Shown: in pieces, positions 42,325-51,900 of the stretch | Layout of the letters: each line of letters starts with the position of its first letter | Position numbering within the stretch: position 1 is the stretch's first letter | DNA from: Saccharothrix carnea | GTDB taxonomy: Bacteria; Actinomycetota; Actinomycetes; Mycobacteriales; Pseudonocardiaceae | Assembly (NCBI RefSeq): GCF_003014735.1 | Contig: NZ_PYAX01000010.1 | Coordinates: 186,001-250,000, forward strand | Length of the DNA: 64,000 bases | Reading direction: 5' to 3' | The notes under the pieces: generated by a model | Told to the model about the DNA's origin: nothing | Database searches by the model: none | What the model saw: only the letters and a program-made list of their open reading frames with translations | Program-made: the position numbers and the translations under genes

Positions 42325-42957
42325 CTAGGGCGAGATGCCGTAGACCGAGCGCAGCCAGACGCACGTCAACGTGTCGACCAGCTCGCGGTCCCGCGCGGCC
42401 GAGCGGCGGGATCGCGAGCGGGCCAGGAAGGACTGCTCGTTCATCGACACCAGCACCGCGGCCAGCGACTTGGCGTCCGGGCCCGGCGGCGCGACGCCCG
42501 CCCGGCGTTCGATCTCGATCTGCGACGCGGTCGCCTCGACGAACCGGTGGGCGACACCGGTCCAGAACTCGCGCATCAACGGGTCGGTGTCGCGGGCCCG
42601 GACCGCCGCGCGCAGCACCGGGCCGTGCTTGCGCCACAGGGCGAGGCTCGCGCCCAGCGCCCGCCGGATCGAGTCCTCGGGCGGTTCGCTGCCGCGCCGC
42701 AGCCACGACGACGCCGACTCGTAGAGGGCGTCGAGGATGCCGCCCGCCAAGGCGTGCAGCACGGCTTCGCGCGAGGCGAAGTGGAAGTAGAACGTCGACC
42801 GCGAGATGCCCGCTCCCGAGGCCAGCTCGTCGACCGCGATGTCGTCCAGCGAACGCGTCTGCAGCAGCCGTTCGGCGGTGTCGAGGATCGCCTGCGAGGT
42901 GAGGTCTCCCTTGCTGGGCCTGCGCCGTGACCCGACCGTGCCGGCACGTGGGGACAT
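42325..42957 (-). CDS. TetR-family regulator, EthR-like
   Basis: A 210-aa regulator with an N-terminal helix–turn–helix (SLDDIAVDELASGAGISRSTFYFHFASREAVL) and an all-helical ligand domain. The HTH spacing and length are close to mycobacterial EthR, the repressor of a Baeyer–Villiger monooxygenase, but no such monooxygenase is adjacent. ATG 42957 is used; ATG 42966 is nine bases upstream. It is convergent with the serine hydrolase and divergent from the PHP gene 171 bp away, which contains short GC-rich tandem-like repeats. The ligand is unknown. Confidence 0.88.
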   Translation of the reverse strand: MSPRAGTVGSRRRPSKGDLTSQAILDTAERLLQTRSLDDIAVDELASGAGISRSTFYFHFASREAVLHALAGGILDALYESASSWLRRGSEPPEDSIRRALGASLALWRKHGPVLRAAVRARDTDPLMREFWTGVAHRFVEATASQIEIERRAGVAPPGPDAKSLAAVLVSMNEQSFLARSRSRRSAARDRELVDTLTCVWLRSVYGISP

Positions 42958-43017
42958 GGCGGACATCCTCGGTTCCGCGCACCGGCAGCCGCAAGCCTTC
43001 CGGGCGAAACGCGGCCA

Positions 43018-43100
43018 AGTCGAGAACTCGCCGCAGAACCGCCGCAGAACCCGCCGCGGGACTCGCCCGCAGGACTCGCCGCGGACCTTGCCGCGCACCA
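43018..43100. repeat. Degenerate CGCCGC-AGAAC repeats
   Basis: Repeats of CTCGCCGCAGAAC, CGCCGCAGAAC and CTCGCCCGCAGGAC type run through the divergent intergenic region. They are imperfect and might include regulatory half-sites, but none is clear. Confidence 0.45.
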
Positions 43101-43128
43101 CCGCGCCCGACGAGGTAGACAGTGAGGC

Positions 43129-44112
43129 GTGGATCCCCTCTGGGCATTGCGACAGGTGGCGTTCCAGCTGGAGCGCGCCGGTGAACCCACCTACCGGGTC
43201 CGGGCGTTCCGCAAGGCCGCCGAGGTGGTGGCGGCGCTGCCGGACGGCGAGGTGGCGCGGCGGGTCGAGGCGGGCACGCTGACCGACCTGCCCGGCATCG
43301 GCAAGGCCACCGCCGGGGTGATCGTGGACGCCGTCGCCGGGCGTGAACCGACCTACCTGAGCCGGTTCCGCGAGCCGGTGGTGGGCGGGCAGGCGTTGCG
43401 GGCGTTGCTGAAGGGCGACTGCCACACGCACTCCGACTGGTCCGACGGAGGCAGCCCGATCCGGGAGATGGCGGAGACGGCACGCGACCTCGGCCACTCG
43501 TGGGTGGTGCTGACCGACCACTCGCCGAGGCTCACCGTCGCCAACGGGCTGTCCGCCGACCGGTTGCTCAGGCAGCTCGACGTGGTCGCCGAGCTGAACG
43601 CCGAGCTGGCGCCGTTCCGGATCCTGACCGGCATCGAGGTGGACATCCTGGACGACGGCTCGCTCGACCAGCGGCCCGAGTTGTTGGAGCGGCTGGACGT
43701 CGTGGTCGCCAGCGTGCACTCCAAGCTGCGGATGCCGGCACCGGAGATGACCCGGCGCATGGTCGCCGCCGTGTCGAACCCGCACGTCGACGTGCTCGGC
43801 CACTGCACGGGACGGCTGGTGGTGGGCAAGGGGCGGCCGGAGTCGACGTTCGACGCGGAGGCGGTGTTCACGGCGTGCGTCGAGGGCGGCACCGCGGTGG
43901 AGATCAACTCCCGGCCGGAGCGCCGCGACCCGCCGGGCCGCCTGCTGCGGCTGGCCGTGGAGCTTGGGTGCGTGTTCTCGATCGACAGCGACGCCCACGC
44001 GCCGGGGCAGCTGGACTGGCTGTCGTTCGGCTGCGAGCGGGCCGAGGAGTGCGGCGTCACCCCCGATCGGGTGATCAACACCCTGGAGGCGGACGAACTC
44101 CTGGCGCGGTGA
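43129..44112 (+). CDS. PHP-domain protein with helix-hairpin-helix (PolX-like, no polymerase domain)
   Basis: A 327-aa protein. Residues ~1–75 are an HhH DNA-binding segment like that of family X DNA polymerases (TDLPGIGKATAGVI). Residues ~95–327 form a PHP phosphoesterase domain with GDCHTHSDWSDG, VVLTDHS, TGIEVDIL, VASVHS, NPHVDVLGH and IDSDAHAPG, so the metal ligands appear complete. The nucleotidyltransferase domain of bacterial PolX is missing. It may act as a 3'-exonuclease or phosphatase in DNA repair; this is inferred. GTG 43129 begins the HhH domain. Confidence 0.88.
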   Translation: MDPLWALRQVAFQLERAGEPTYRVRAFRKAAEVVAALPDGEVARRVEAGTLTDLPGIGKATAGVIVDAVAGREPTYLSRFREPVVGGQALRALLKGDCHTHSDWSDGGSPIREMAETARDLGHSWVVLTDHSPRLTVANGLSADRLLRQLDVVAELNAELAPFRILTGIEVDILDDGSLDQRPELLERLDVVVASVHSKLRMPAPEMTRRMVAAVSNPHVDVLGHCTGRLVVGKGRPESTFDAEAVFTACVEGGTAVEINSRPERRDPPGRLLRLAVELGCVFSIDSDAHAPGQLDWLSFGCERAEECGVTPDRVINTLEADELLAR

Positions 44113-44151
44113 CCGATGCGGTGATCGTGCGGCGGCTCTTGCGGTGGACGT

Positions 44152-45156
44152 TCAGCGGCCGGCGGGGGCGGGGCGTTGGGTCCTCGACGCGCGGACCAGG
44201 TGCCCGTACCACGGGACCAGTGGGCCGGTGCGCCCGTCGACCAGGCGTTGCCAGGTGGCGCGGCACAGGGCCAGGAACGGTGCGGCGTCCCAGTAGCGCG
44301 CCAGTTCGGCCAGCGGGCGGTTCTGGACGTTGCCCAGGCCGTAACGGCGGTCGAAGCCGTAGGACACCGGGACCGCCGCGCCGTTCGCCTCGATCACCAG
44401 CGGCGTGAGCCAGCGGCCCAGCGGCTGCTCGTCGTCCACCGGCGCGGCCATGAACGCCTCCGGCTTGCGGGCCAGCATGGTACGCGGCACGGCGTCGAGC
44501 TGCACGGCCATGCCGTGTTCCTCCGAGATGCGGCCCAGCTCCACCGCCGCGTAGGCCAGTTCGACCGCGTCCGGGCGTTCGCCCGCCATCAGCCTGTTCG
44601 CGGCGCCTTCCGGCTCCAGCGGGTGCACTTGGAGCAGCAGGGCACCGGACTGGGCCGCGGCCACCGCGATTTCACCCAGTTGGGTGGCGTTCCCCTGGGT
44701 CAACGTGGTGACCACGCCGACCGGGATGCCGACCTCGGTGAGCCTGCGGATCCCCGCCAACGCCTTCTCGAAGCACCCTTCCTGGTCGCGGATCCGGTCG
44801 TGCGTGGCGCGGTCGCCGTCCAGCGACACGGCCACCAGGTCGACCAGCCCGCGCACCAGGCCGATGCGGCGCTGGGTCAACGCCACCGCATTGGTTGTGA
44901 CGGTCGTTCGCATTCCCGCCGCGCGGGCGGCACGCAGCAGTGCGGGCAATTCGGGGTAGAGGAACGGCTCACCACCGGAAACGTTCAGCACGTCGTAGCC
45001 GAGCCCGGCCGCGTCCGCGACCACGGCCGACAGCACGGAGATGGGGATGGACTCGGCGACGTCCGGACCCGAACTGGAGTAGCAGTGCAGGCAGCGCAGG
45101 TTGCACAGCCTGGTCGGGTGGACTTGCAGAACAGCCCGGCCACTCGTCTGGCCCAT
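44152..45156 (-). CDS. Radical SAM protein
   Basis: A 334-aa radical SAM enzyme. The cluster motif is C18-xxx-C22-xx-C25 (CNLRCLHC), followed by the SAM-binding NVSGGEPFLYPEL and later VAVSLDGDRATHD. A SPASM cysteine set is absent in the C-terminus, where RYGLGNVQNRPLAELARYW is seen. ATG 45156 follows GGGAGGG, and an upstream in-frame extension to 45327 is not favoured. It may modify a peptide or protein or make a cofactor; no precursor peptide was recognised next to it. It is divergent from a histidine kinase gene. Confidence 0.85.
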   Translation of the reverse strand: MGQTSGRAVLQVHPTRLCNLRCLHCYSSSGPDVAESIPISVLSAVVADAAGLGYDVLNVSGGEPFLYPELPALLRAARAAGMRTTVTTNAVALTQRRIGLVRGLVDLVAVSLDGDRATHDRIRDQEGCFEKALAGIRRLTEVGIPVGVVTTLTQGNATQLGEIAVAAAQSGALLLQVHPLEPEGAANRLMAGERPDAVELAYAAVELGRISEEHGMAVQLDAVPRTMLARKPEAFMAAPVDDEQPLGRWLTPLVIEANGAAVPVSYGFDRRYGLGNVQNRPLAELARYWDAAPFLALCRATWQRLVDGRTGPLVPWYGHLVRASRTQRPAPAGR

Positions 45157-45368
45157 TCCACCCTCCCGAGGTGACTCGATATCCGTATGGAGCAAGCTGG
45201 AGGCGCTGTGATACGTCGGAACCGCACTCTTCGTGACCATTCCCTCCAACGTGGGAACCTCGCCGGTAACTGAAACGGCACGTGACGGCTTGACGACTCT
45301 CCATACAGGCGAGGCGGCCGGCGTCACGGCGAGGCGGCCCGCGCGCTCACCGGAGCGGGGGAGGTGAC

Positions 45369-46124
45369 ATGCGCCGCGAGTTCATCGTTCCGGACGACGC
45401 CGCCGACGAGGCCAGGCGCCGGCTGCTGCGGGACCTGCACGACGGTCTGGGGCCGGCGCTGGCGGCGATCGCACTCGGGCTGCGCGCGGCCAGGCACCTG
45501 GCGGTGCACGACCCGGCCGCGGCCGGCCCGCTGCTGGCCCGGCTGGAGGAAGAGGTGCACACCGCCGTCACCGACGTCCGCCGGTTGGCGTCGGGCGCGT
45601 GTCCCGCGGTGCTGTCGCGACTCGGCCTGGCCGGCGCGGTGCGGGCGCACGTGGCCACGTTGACCGACCGGCACCCGGTGCGGGTGGACGTGCAGTGCGC
45701 GGACGTGCCGGACCTGCCGGTGGGGGTGCAGGTGGCGGCGTACCGGATCATCTGTGAGGCGTTGACCAACGTCGTGCGGCACGCGGGGGCGCGGCACTGC
45801 GCGGTGCGGCTGCGGTTCGACGGCTGCCTGCACGTCGAGGTCGTGGACGACGGGATCGGTGTGGGGAACGCGGTCGTCACGGGCGACGGTGTGGGCGGGG
45901 CGGTCAGCGGCGGTGACGGCGTCGAGGTCGGGGTCGGGGTCGGGGTCGGTGGGGACGTGGTCCCGGGGCAGGGTGCCGGGGTCGGGGTCGGGGTCGGCGC
46001 CGGGATCGGGCTCGGTTCGATGCGCGATCGGGCACGCGAGGTCGGTGGTACGTGGCGGGTGGAGCACGCCGCCGCCGGAGGCACGAGGGTAGCGGCGGAC
46101 CTGCCGCTCGCCGGCGGGGTGTGA
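45369..46124 (+). CDS. Soluble NarL-type sensor histidine kinase
   Basis: A 251-aa kinase with no membrane segment or sensor domain. The HisKA_3 dimerisation helix has H24 in LLRDLHDGLGPALA. The ATPase N-box is EALTNVVRHAGA, the D-box is VVDDGIGVG, and the G2-like box is GIGLGSMRDRA. Between the D-box and G2 box there is an unusual ~45-residue insertion rich in Gly-Val repeats, encoded by G-rich tandem DNA. Without a sensor domain it may be driven by a partner. The response regulator starts 6 bp downstream, so they form one operon. Confidence 0.88.
   Translation: MRREFIVPDDAADEARRRLLRDLHDGLGPALAAIALGLRAARHLAVHDPAAAGPLLARLEEEVHTAVTDVRRLASGACPAVLSRLGLAGAVRAHVATLTDRHPVRVDVQCADVPDLPVGVQVAAYRIICEALTNVVRHAGARHCAVRLRFDGCLHVEVVDDGIGVGNAVVTGDGVGGAVSGGDGVEVGVGVGVGGDVVPGQGAGVGVGVGAGIGLGSMRDRAREVGGTWRVEHAAAGGTRVAADLPLAGGV
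45929..46000 (+). repeat. GGGGTC tandem repeats with quadruplex potential
   Basis: Two clusters of GGGGTC hexamers, 45929–45954 and 45964–46000, lie inside the kinase gene. Each has at least four G-runs of three or four separated by short linkers on the coding strand, so the mRNA or DNA could fold into G-quadruplexes. They encode Gly-Val repeats. Confidence 0.75.
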
Positions 46125-46130
46125 GCCGGG

Positions 46131-46805
46131 ATGCCGGCGCTGCGGGTGCTGGTCGTGGACGACCACCCGCTCTTCCGGTACGGCCTGGCCGCCGCGTTGA
46201 CCGCCGCACCCGACACGGAGGTGGTCGGCGAGGCGTCCGGCGGCACGGCGGCGGTGTCCATGGCCGCCGCGCTCCAGCCGGACGTGGTGGTGATGGACCT
46301 GAACATGCCGGACCTGGGCGGGGTGGAGGCGACGCGGCGGATCGTGGCGCGCGATCCCGGCGTGCGGGTGTTGGTGCTGACCATGTTCGACGATGACGAG
46401 TCGGTGTTCGCGGCGATGCGCGCGGGTGCGTTGGGCTACCTGCTCAAGGCGTCCCGGCCGCCGCAGATCGTGCGCGCGGTGCGGTCGGTCGGCGAGGGCG
46501 AGGCGATCTTCAGCCCGGCGATCGCGGTGCGGCTGCTGGCGTACTTCGCCGCCGTGCCGCGGGAACGGGTGGAGGCGTTCCCGGAGCTGACCGCGCGGGA
46601 GCGGGACGTGCTGCGGCTGATGGCCGACGGCCGGGGCAACACGGCGATCGCCCGGTCGCTGGTGCTCAGCCCGAAGACGGTGCGCAACCACGTGTCGAAC
46701 ATCCTGCGCAAGCTGCACGTGGCCGACCGCGAGCAGGCCGTGTCCCGGGCGAAGGAGGCCGGTCTGGGCGAGGACCCGGGACAGGTCGGGACGGCGCGCC
46801 CGTAG
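46131..46805 (+). CDS. NarL/FixJ-family response regulator
   Basis: A 224-aa regulator with a receiver domain (acidic pair D10, D11; phospho-acceptor D56 in VVVMDLNMP; Lys in YLLKAS) and a LuxR helix–turn–helix near 155–210 (NTAIARSLVLSPKTVRNHVSN). It follows the soluble kinase by 6 bp and should be its partner. The next gene encodes a second, atypical LuxR regulator, and beyond it begins the contractile injection locus, so the pair might control that locus; this is inferred from position alone. Confidence 0.93.
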   Translation: MPALRVLVVDDHPLFRYGLAAALTAAPDTEVVGEASGGTAAVSMAAALQPDVVVMDLNMPDLGGVEATRRIVARDPGVRVLVLTMFDDDESVFAAMRAGALGYLLKASRPPQIVRAVRSVGEGEAIFSPAIAVRLLAYFAAVPRERVEAFPELTARERDVLRLMADGRGNTAIARSLVLSPKTVRNHVSNILRKLHVADREQAVSRAKEAGLGEDPGQVGTARP

Positions 46806-46889
46806 TGCCGGGACGCGCCGGGAAGCCACGATTGCGGTGGCACGCGGCGTGACCGGTGCATCGGGGCAACGAGGGCGGGAGCACCAGAG

Positions 46890-47516
46890 ATGAACGCACA
46901 CCACCAGATCGCGGTCGTCCTGCACGCGACGGACTCCATCACCAGGGCCGGGGTGACGGCGGCGTTGCGGTCGCGGCCCGAGATACGGCTGGTCGAGCCG
47001 GACGAGCCGGCTCCCGTCGCGCTGGTCGTGCTCGACCGCCTGGACGGCGAGGCGCAGCAGTTGCTGCGCAGGCTCCAGGCGCCGGGCGGCGCGGGCATCG
47101 TGCTGGTGGCGGGCGACATCGCCGACCCGGAGCTGCTCAACGTGGTCAGCAGCGGTGTGTCCGCGGTGATCCGCCGCTCCGACGCCACGCCGGACACGTT
47201 GGTGCGCCTGGTGAAAGCCACCGCCGCGGGCCAGGGCGCGCTCCCGCCCGACCTGCTCGGCAGGCTGCTGGACCGGGTGTCGCGGTTGCAGCGCAACGTG
47301 CTCAACCCCAACGGCTGGACCATGGCGGGCATGTCCGACCGGGAGACCGAGGTGCTGCGGCTGATCGCGGACGGCTTCGAGACCCGCGAGATCGCCGAGA
47401 AGCTGTGCTACTCGCAGCGCACGGTCAAGTCGATCCTGCACGACATCACCAACCGGTTCCAGCTGCGCAACCGCGCGCACGCCGTGGCCTTCGCCTTGCG
47501 CGAAGGCCTGATCTGA
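46890..47516 (+). CDS. LuxR-type regulator with atypical receiver domain
   Basis: A 208-aa protein with a C-terminal LuxR domain (MSDRETEVLRLIADGFETREIAEKLCYSQRTVK). The N-terminal domain has the receiver fold, but the acidic pair of β1 is missing (IAVVLHATDS), so standard phosphorylation is unlikely; a lone Asp remains in VVLDRLDG. Such regulators often sit beside contractile injection loci in actinomycetes. Its stop is only 4 bp from the convergent last gene of that locus. It is a good candidate for its regulator, without direct evidence. Confidence 0.88.
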   Translation: MNAHHQIAVVLHATDSITRAGVTAALRSRPEIRLVEPDEPAPVALVVLDRLDGEAQQLLRRLQAPGGAGIVLVAGDIADPELLNVVSSGVSAVIRRSDATPDTLVRLVKATAAGQGALPPDLLGRLLDRVSRLQRNVLNPNGWTMAGMSDRETEVLRLIADGFETREIAEKLCYSQRTVKSILHDITNRFQLRNRAHAVAFALREGLI

Positions 47517-47520
47517 GCGG

Positions 47521-48825
47521 TTACACAGCCCGGCCGGCGAACGACACCGAGGGCTTGCAGTTGCCCTTGGCGGCCGGGTTCTGGCAGCTGACCTGCACGA
47601 TGACCCGCTCACCCGGCTTGAACCGCAGCGGTTGCACGTAGTGGCGGTCCAGGTCGCGGAAGTTGGCCAGGCCCACCTCCAGCAGCACGCCGCGGGTGCC
47701 GTTCGCGTCACGCAGCACCCGCACCGTGCCGGTGTCGCCACGCGGGTTCTGCAGCACGATGTCGGTGATCAGCAACGTCTTGTCGGCCGGCGGGGTGAAC
47801 GCGAAGTCGGTGAAGACGTCCGGGTTGGCCACGATCGCGGCGTCGGCGGCCACCCGGAAGTCGGTCGGCTCACCGGGCTCGGCCGCCGGGTCGCCCGGCT
47901 TCGCGGTGGGCGGCGAGCCGGGAGGCGCCTCCGGGTCCAGCCCGGCGGCCTTCATCGCCTCCTCGGACTTCACCTCGGCTTCCTTCGCCTGCTCCTGCGC
48001 CTGCCCCGCGCCGGCCTGCGCCTCGTCGACGGCGGTCTTGACCTCCTGGACCTGCTGCGCGGCGGCTTCCCGCGCGGCGGACTTCACGGCCGGTCGCAGC
48101 ACGGTGAACCACAGCGCCGCCAGCACCACCGCCAGCGCCAGCAGCGCGATCAACGCGGGCAGCAGCCACTTCGGCAGCAGCTGCCGCTGCACGAGCGTCC
48201 CCGCGGCGGCCAGCGGCGGCCCGGAGCTGGGCACCACCTCCACCCGGAACGGCCGCGGCTGCGACGGTCCGCGCAGGAACGTGTCGCGAGGCTTGGCGAC
48301 CAGCTTCACGAACGCCGCCGTGCCGGGCGTGAGCACCAGGTCGGTGCGGTCGAGCTTGAACTCCAGCTCGCCGTCCGGGTCGGTCGGGCTGAGCCGCACC
48401 GCGACCGGGTGGTTGCCGACGTTGTCGACGGCCACCTCGAACCGGCCGCGCGCGCCCGCCTCCACCTTGGCCGGCACGAGCTCGGCGGACAGGTCGGTGA
48501 ACGCGCCGACCTCGACCACGCCCTCCTCGACCACCGAACCGTACGGGTCCTCGCGCGAGGTGACGCGCACGCCGAACGGCACGGGGCCCGCGGCCACCTC
48601 GGCGGCGCGCGGCGGCGCGAACCGCACGACCACCGAGGCGGACGCCTGGGGCACGAGGTTGACCGAGGCCGGTTCGGCGGTCGCCCACCCGGCCGCGTCG
48701 CCGACCACGTCCACGGTGAACTCGTCCACCAGGTCTCCGGTGTTGCGCACGACGACCGTGCAGGTGACGTCTTCGCCGGGTGCCACGGCCAGGCCGGTGG
48801 CGGACAGCGTCGCGGTTGCGCCCAT
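47521..48825 (-). CDS. CIS-locus membrane protein: Ig-like domains, TM helix, coiled coil
   Basis: A 434-aa protein, the last gene of the contractile injection locus. Residues ~1–210 contain two Ig-like/CARDB-type beta domains (GEDVTCTVVVRNTG… and …EVAVDNVGNHPVAV). A single membrane helix is at ~220–243. A basic coiled coil follows (~248–295), then a Pro-rich linker and a C-terminal beta domain with two Cys. No signal peptide is present, so the N-terminal part may face the cytoplasm. Similar membrane proteins occur in Streptomyces CIS loci and are proposed to tether particles; the exact homology was not checked. Confidence 0.75.
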   Translation of the reverse strand: MGATATLSATGLAVAPGEDVTCTVVVRNTGDLVDEFTVDVVGDAAGWATAEPASVNLVPQASASVVVRFAPPRAAEVAAGPVPFGVRVTSREDPYGSVVEEGVVEVGAFTDLSAELVPAKVEAGARGRFEVAVDNVGNHPVAVRLSPTDPDGELEFKLDRTDLVLTPGTAAFVKLVAKPRDTFLRGPSQPRPFRVEVVPSSGPPLAAAGTLVQRQLLPKWLLPALIALLALAVVLAALWFTVLRPAVKSAAREAAAQQVQEVKTAVDEAQAGAGQAQEQAKEAEVKSEEAMKAAGLDPEAPPGSPPTAKPGDPAAEPGEPTDFRVAADAAIVANPDVFTDFAFTPPADKTLLITDIVLQNPRGDTGTVRVLRDANGTRGVLLEVGLANFRDLDRHYVQPLRFKPGERVIVQVSCQNPAAKGNCKPSVSFAGRAV

Positions 48826-48919
48826 GGCGTGAATCCTCCGCTGGTCGGTTCGGTCGGGGCAGTGGCGCAGGGGTGGGGCGGGGTGCGTCCGGTGCTGCCC
48901 CATCGGGCAGCCGCCGGTG

Positions 48920-51900
48920 TCACCCGCGGGACGCGAAGTCGGGTGGTTGCAGGGTTCTGGGCACGACGAGGAAGTCACCGGAGCGCACCGCGCCGAACGG
49001 GGGCCCGACGACCGGTGAGGCTTCGAGCTGCCGCACGCCGATGCGGTCGTTGTGGAACACCAGGACGTACGCCTCGAACGTGCCGTCCGGCCGCACGACG
49101 ACGTCACCGGGTGTCGGCGAGAGGCCGAGCGTCCAGCCCATCCGCACCGTCGCGCCGGGCGGGAACGACCGGCCGGTGGCGCGGGGCACGAACCCGGTCG
49201 GCCCGGTGCCGGGGTCGACCGCGATCTCCGGCTGCCGCACCAGCACCCGGACGGCGGCGGTGTTGTCGGCGGCGTTGTTGTCGGGTCCGACGCCGAGCAC
49301 CGAGCCGCCCGCCGTGCTGTCCAGGGCGGCCTTCGCGGGCAGCGCGACCCGCACTTCGGCCTCCTGGCCGGGTGCGAGCGTGCCGATCGCGCACGTCGCA
49401 CCGTCTGCCGCGCAGCCCGTGACGGCGTCGACCGGGAGCAGTTGCGGCGGCAGGGAGGTGACCACGCGGACGTCGGTCATCGGCACGGACGCGCCGTTGC
49501 GCACCCGGTAGGACAGCACGAGGTCGTCGCCGCCGACGTAACCCTCCTGCGGCACCAGCGCCACGGCCAGCGACAGCGAGCCGGGGTTGTCCGGCGGCCT
49601 GATCTCGTCGGCCACGGTCACCGCCACGTCGGCGGCGTTGTCGCCGGGGTTGACGTCCGGCGGCAGGGTGGCCCGGACGGCCTGGTGCCCCGCCGCGGTC
49701 CCCGTGACGGTCACCAGGACCTCGGCGGTCTCGTTCGGTGCGAGCCGACCCAGCGCGCACCCCGTCGTGGTGCACGTGCCGGCGGTGGTGGTGATCTCCT
49801 CGACCCGGAGCCCGGCGGGCACGGTCAACGCCAGGTCGGCGCCCCGGGCCGGGGCCAGGCCGCCGTTGGTCACCCGCAGCCGCACGGACGTGGCACCGCC
49901 GAAGGGCACCGCGGCGGGCGCGGCGGAACCGGTCAGCACGAGGTCGGGCAGCGGTCGGAACGCGGGCAGGTCGGCGTCCTCCTGGCGGAACGAGACCACG
50001 TCGACGGGCGTGCCGCCGCCGGGTGGCACGGTCCACACCCGGTGGTACTCGTCGGCGTCGCTCATCGAGAACGCGATCGACGACCCGTCCGGCGACCACG
50101 CGGGGTCTTCCGGCGGCTCGCCGCCCGAGGTGATCGGGGTGGCGTTCGCGCCCGTGGCGTCGGCCACGCACAGCACGTCGCCGTGCTCGTAGACGAGCCG
50201 GTTGCCGTCCGGCGACCACGCGGGGGCGGTGTCCCGCCGGGCGCACGGCGTCGCGAACGACGGCGACAGGTCGACCTGCTGCACGAGGTCCGCGCCGTCG
50301 AGCCGGGCGAGCCAGATGTCGTCGGTCTCGCCGCGCTCCGGCACGTAGACCGTGACCGCGCTGCTCGCCCGCCCGGTCCGGCCGCCGCTGTCGGTGGCGG
50401 TGCACGTGACGGTGGTCAGGCCGACCGGGAACAGCGCGCCGGACGTCGCGTCGCAAATCGGGGTGAGCGGTGCGCCGGCGGCGTCGGTGGCGGTGGCCGT
50501 GAAGGTGGCCGGCACGGGTGTCCGGCCGGGGCTGGGCACGGCGTTCGCGTTCACCACCACGGTCGGCGGTGCGGGAGCGGCCAGGGTGATGTCGATGAAC
50601 TGCTCGTACGGCTCGGCGGGCAGCTTGTCGTCGAACCTGAACCAGACCCGGCACTCCAGGTCCGCGGCGGCCCGCGCGGTCGGCGCTTCGCCCAGCGTCA
50701 CGGTCTCGGTGAAGGTGACGTCCGTGCCACCCGCGACGCGGGCCCGGGGCGGGTCGAACCGGACGGTGACCCCGAGCGGGCAGGACGCCTCCGGCGTCAC
50801 GGTCACCGGCAGCGTGGTGATGCCCTGCTCGATCCCGGCCACGATCTGGCCGGGCTCGTACCCGCCGACCAGCACCCCGTCGGTGATGGTGGTGAGGCGC
50901 GTGGCCTGGAGCCGGTTGTCCAGCTTCTCCGTGTACGGCGGGTCCTGCACGATCACCACGGGCACGCCGACGAGGTGGATGTCCCGCTCGGTCAGGTCCT
51001 CGGTGATCTCGTCCTCGGTCCAGTACGGCGTGGCGCCCGGACACGCCGGGTACAGCACGGTGTCGCAGGTGTCGGGGCTGTTGTGGCTGGCCGCGTCACC
51101 GGCCAGCACGATGATCCGGGTGACGTCGTCGCCCTCGCTGAACGTCAGGTAGCCGCCGTCCGCGCCCTCGTCGCGGGCGAGGTGGTGCAGCGCGTTGAAC
51201 CAGTCCTCGGGCAGGTCGCCGCCGAACTCGATGGGGAAGTTCGCGGGTTCGGCGAGCACGGGCTGGAGCACGTCCGGTGTGGTCAAGTTGCGCACGAGGC
51301 GGTAGCGGCCATCGCCGTCGCTGGCGTCCTGGTAGGTGGCGATGCCGAAGAGGGCGTCCGGCTCGGCGGTGGAGATCCGCTCCATCACCGTGCCGATGTT
51401 GGCCCGGACGGTGTCCACCGTGGTCGTCATGGACGACGTGGTGTCCAACAGGAACATGATCTCCGGACGGGCCGGCACGGACGGGGTGCGCACGGTCGCG
51501 GTGGTGGTGAACGTGCCGGTGCGGGACGTGGACGCGCCCACGACGTGCGGCTGGACGTGCGGCGGGTTGAGGGCCGTCGTGTGGCGGCCGAACGCGATGA
51601 CGTCGCCGGTCGGTGACCACGCGGGCTTGTCGTCGTAGCCGAGGACGTGGTGCGGCCTGGGGATCGTGGTCAGCTCGACCCCGTCCGCGACCCTGACCAC
51701 GGTGACCACGCCGCCGTCTGCCAGCAGCGCGATCATCGAGCCGTCCGGCGACCAGGACGGGTGCCTGCCGTGGTGGAGCACCCGCTCGTCGCCGCCCTCG
51801 GCGTCGGCCACGACCACCCCGGAGCCCTCACCGATGGACCGGGTGAAGGCGATCGACGTGCCGTCCGGCGAGTAGGCGGGATCGGTCTCGGACGTGTCCG

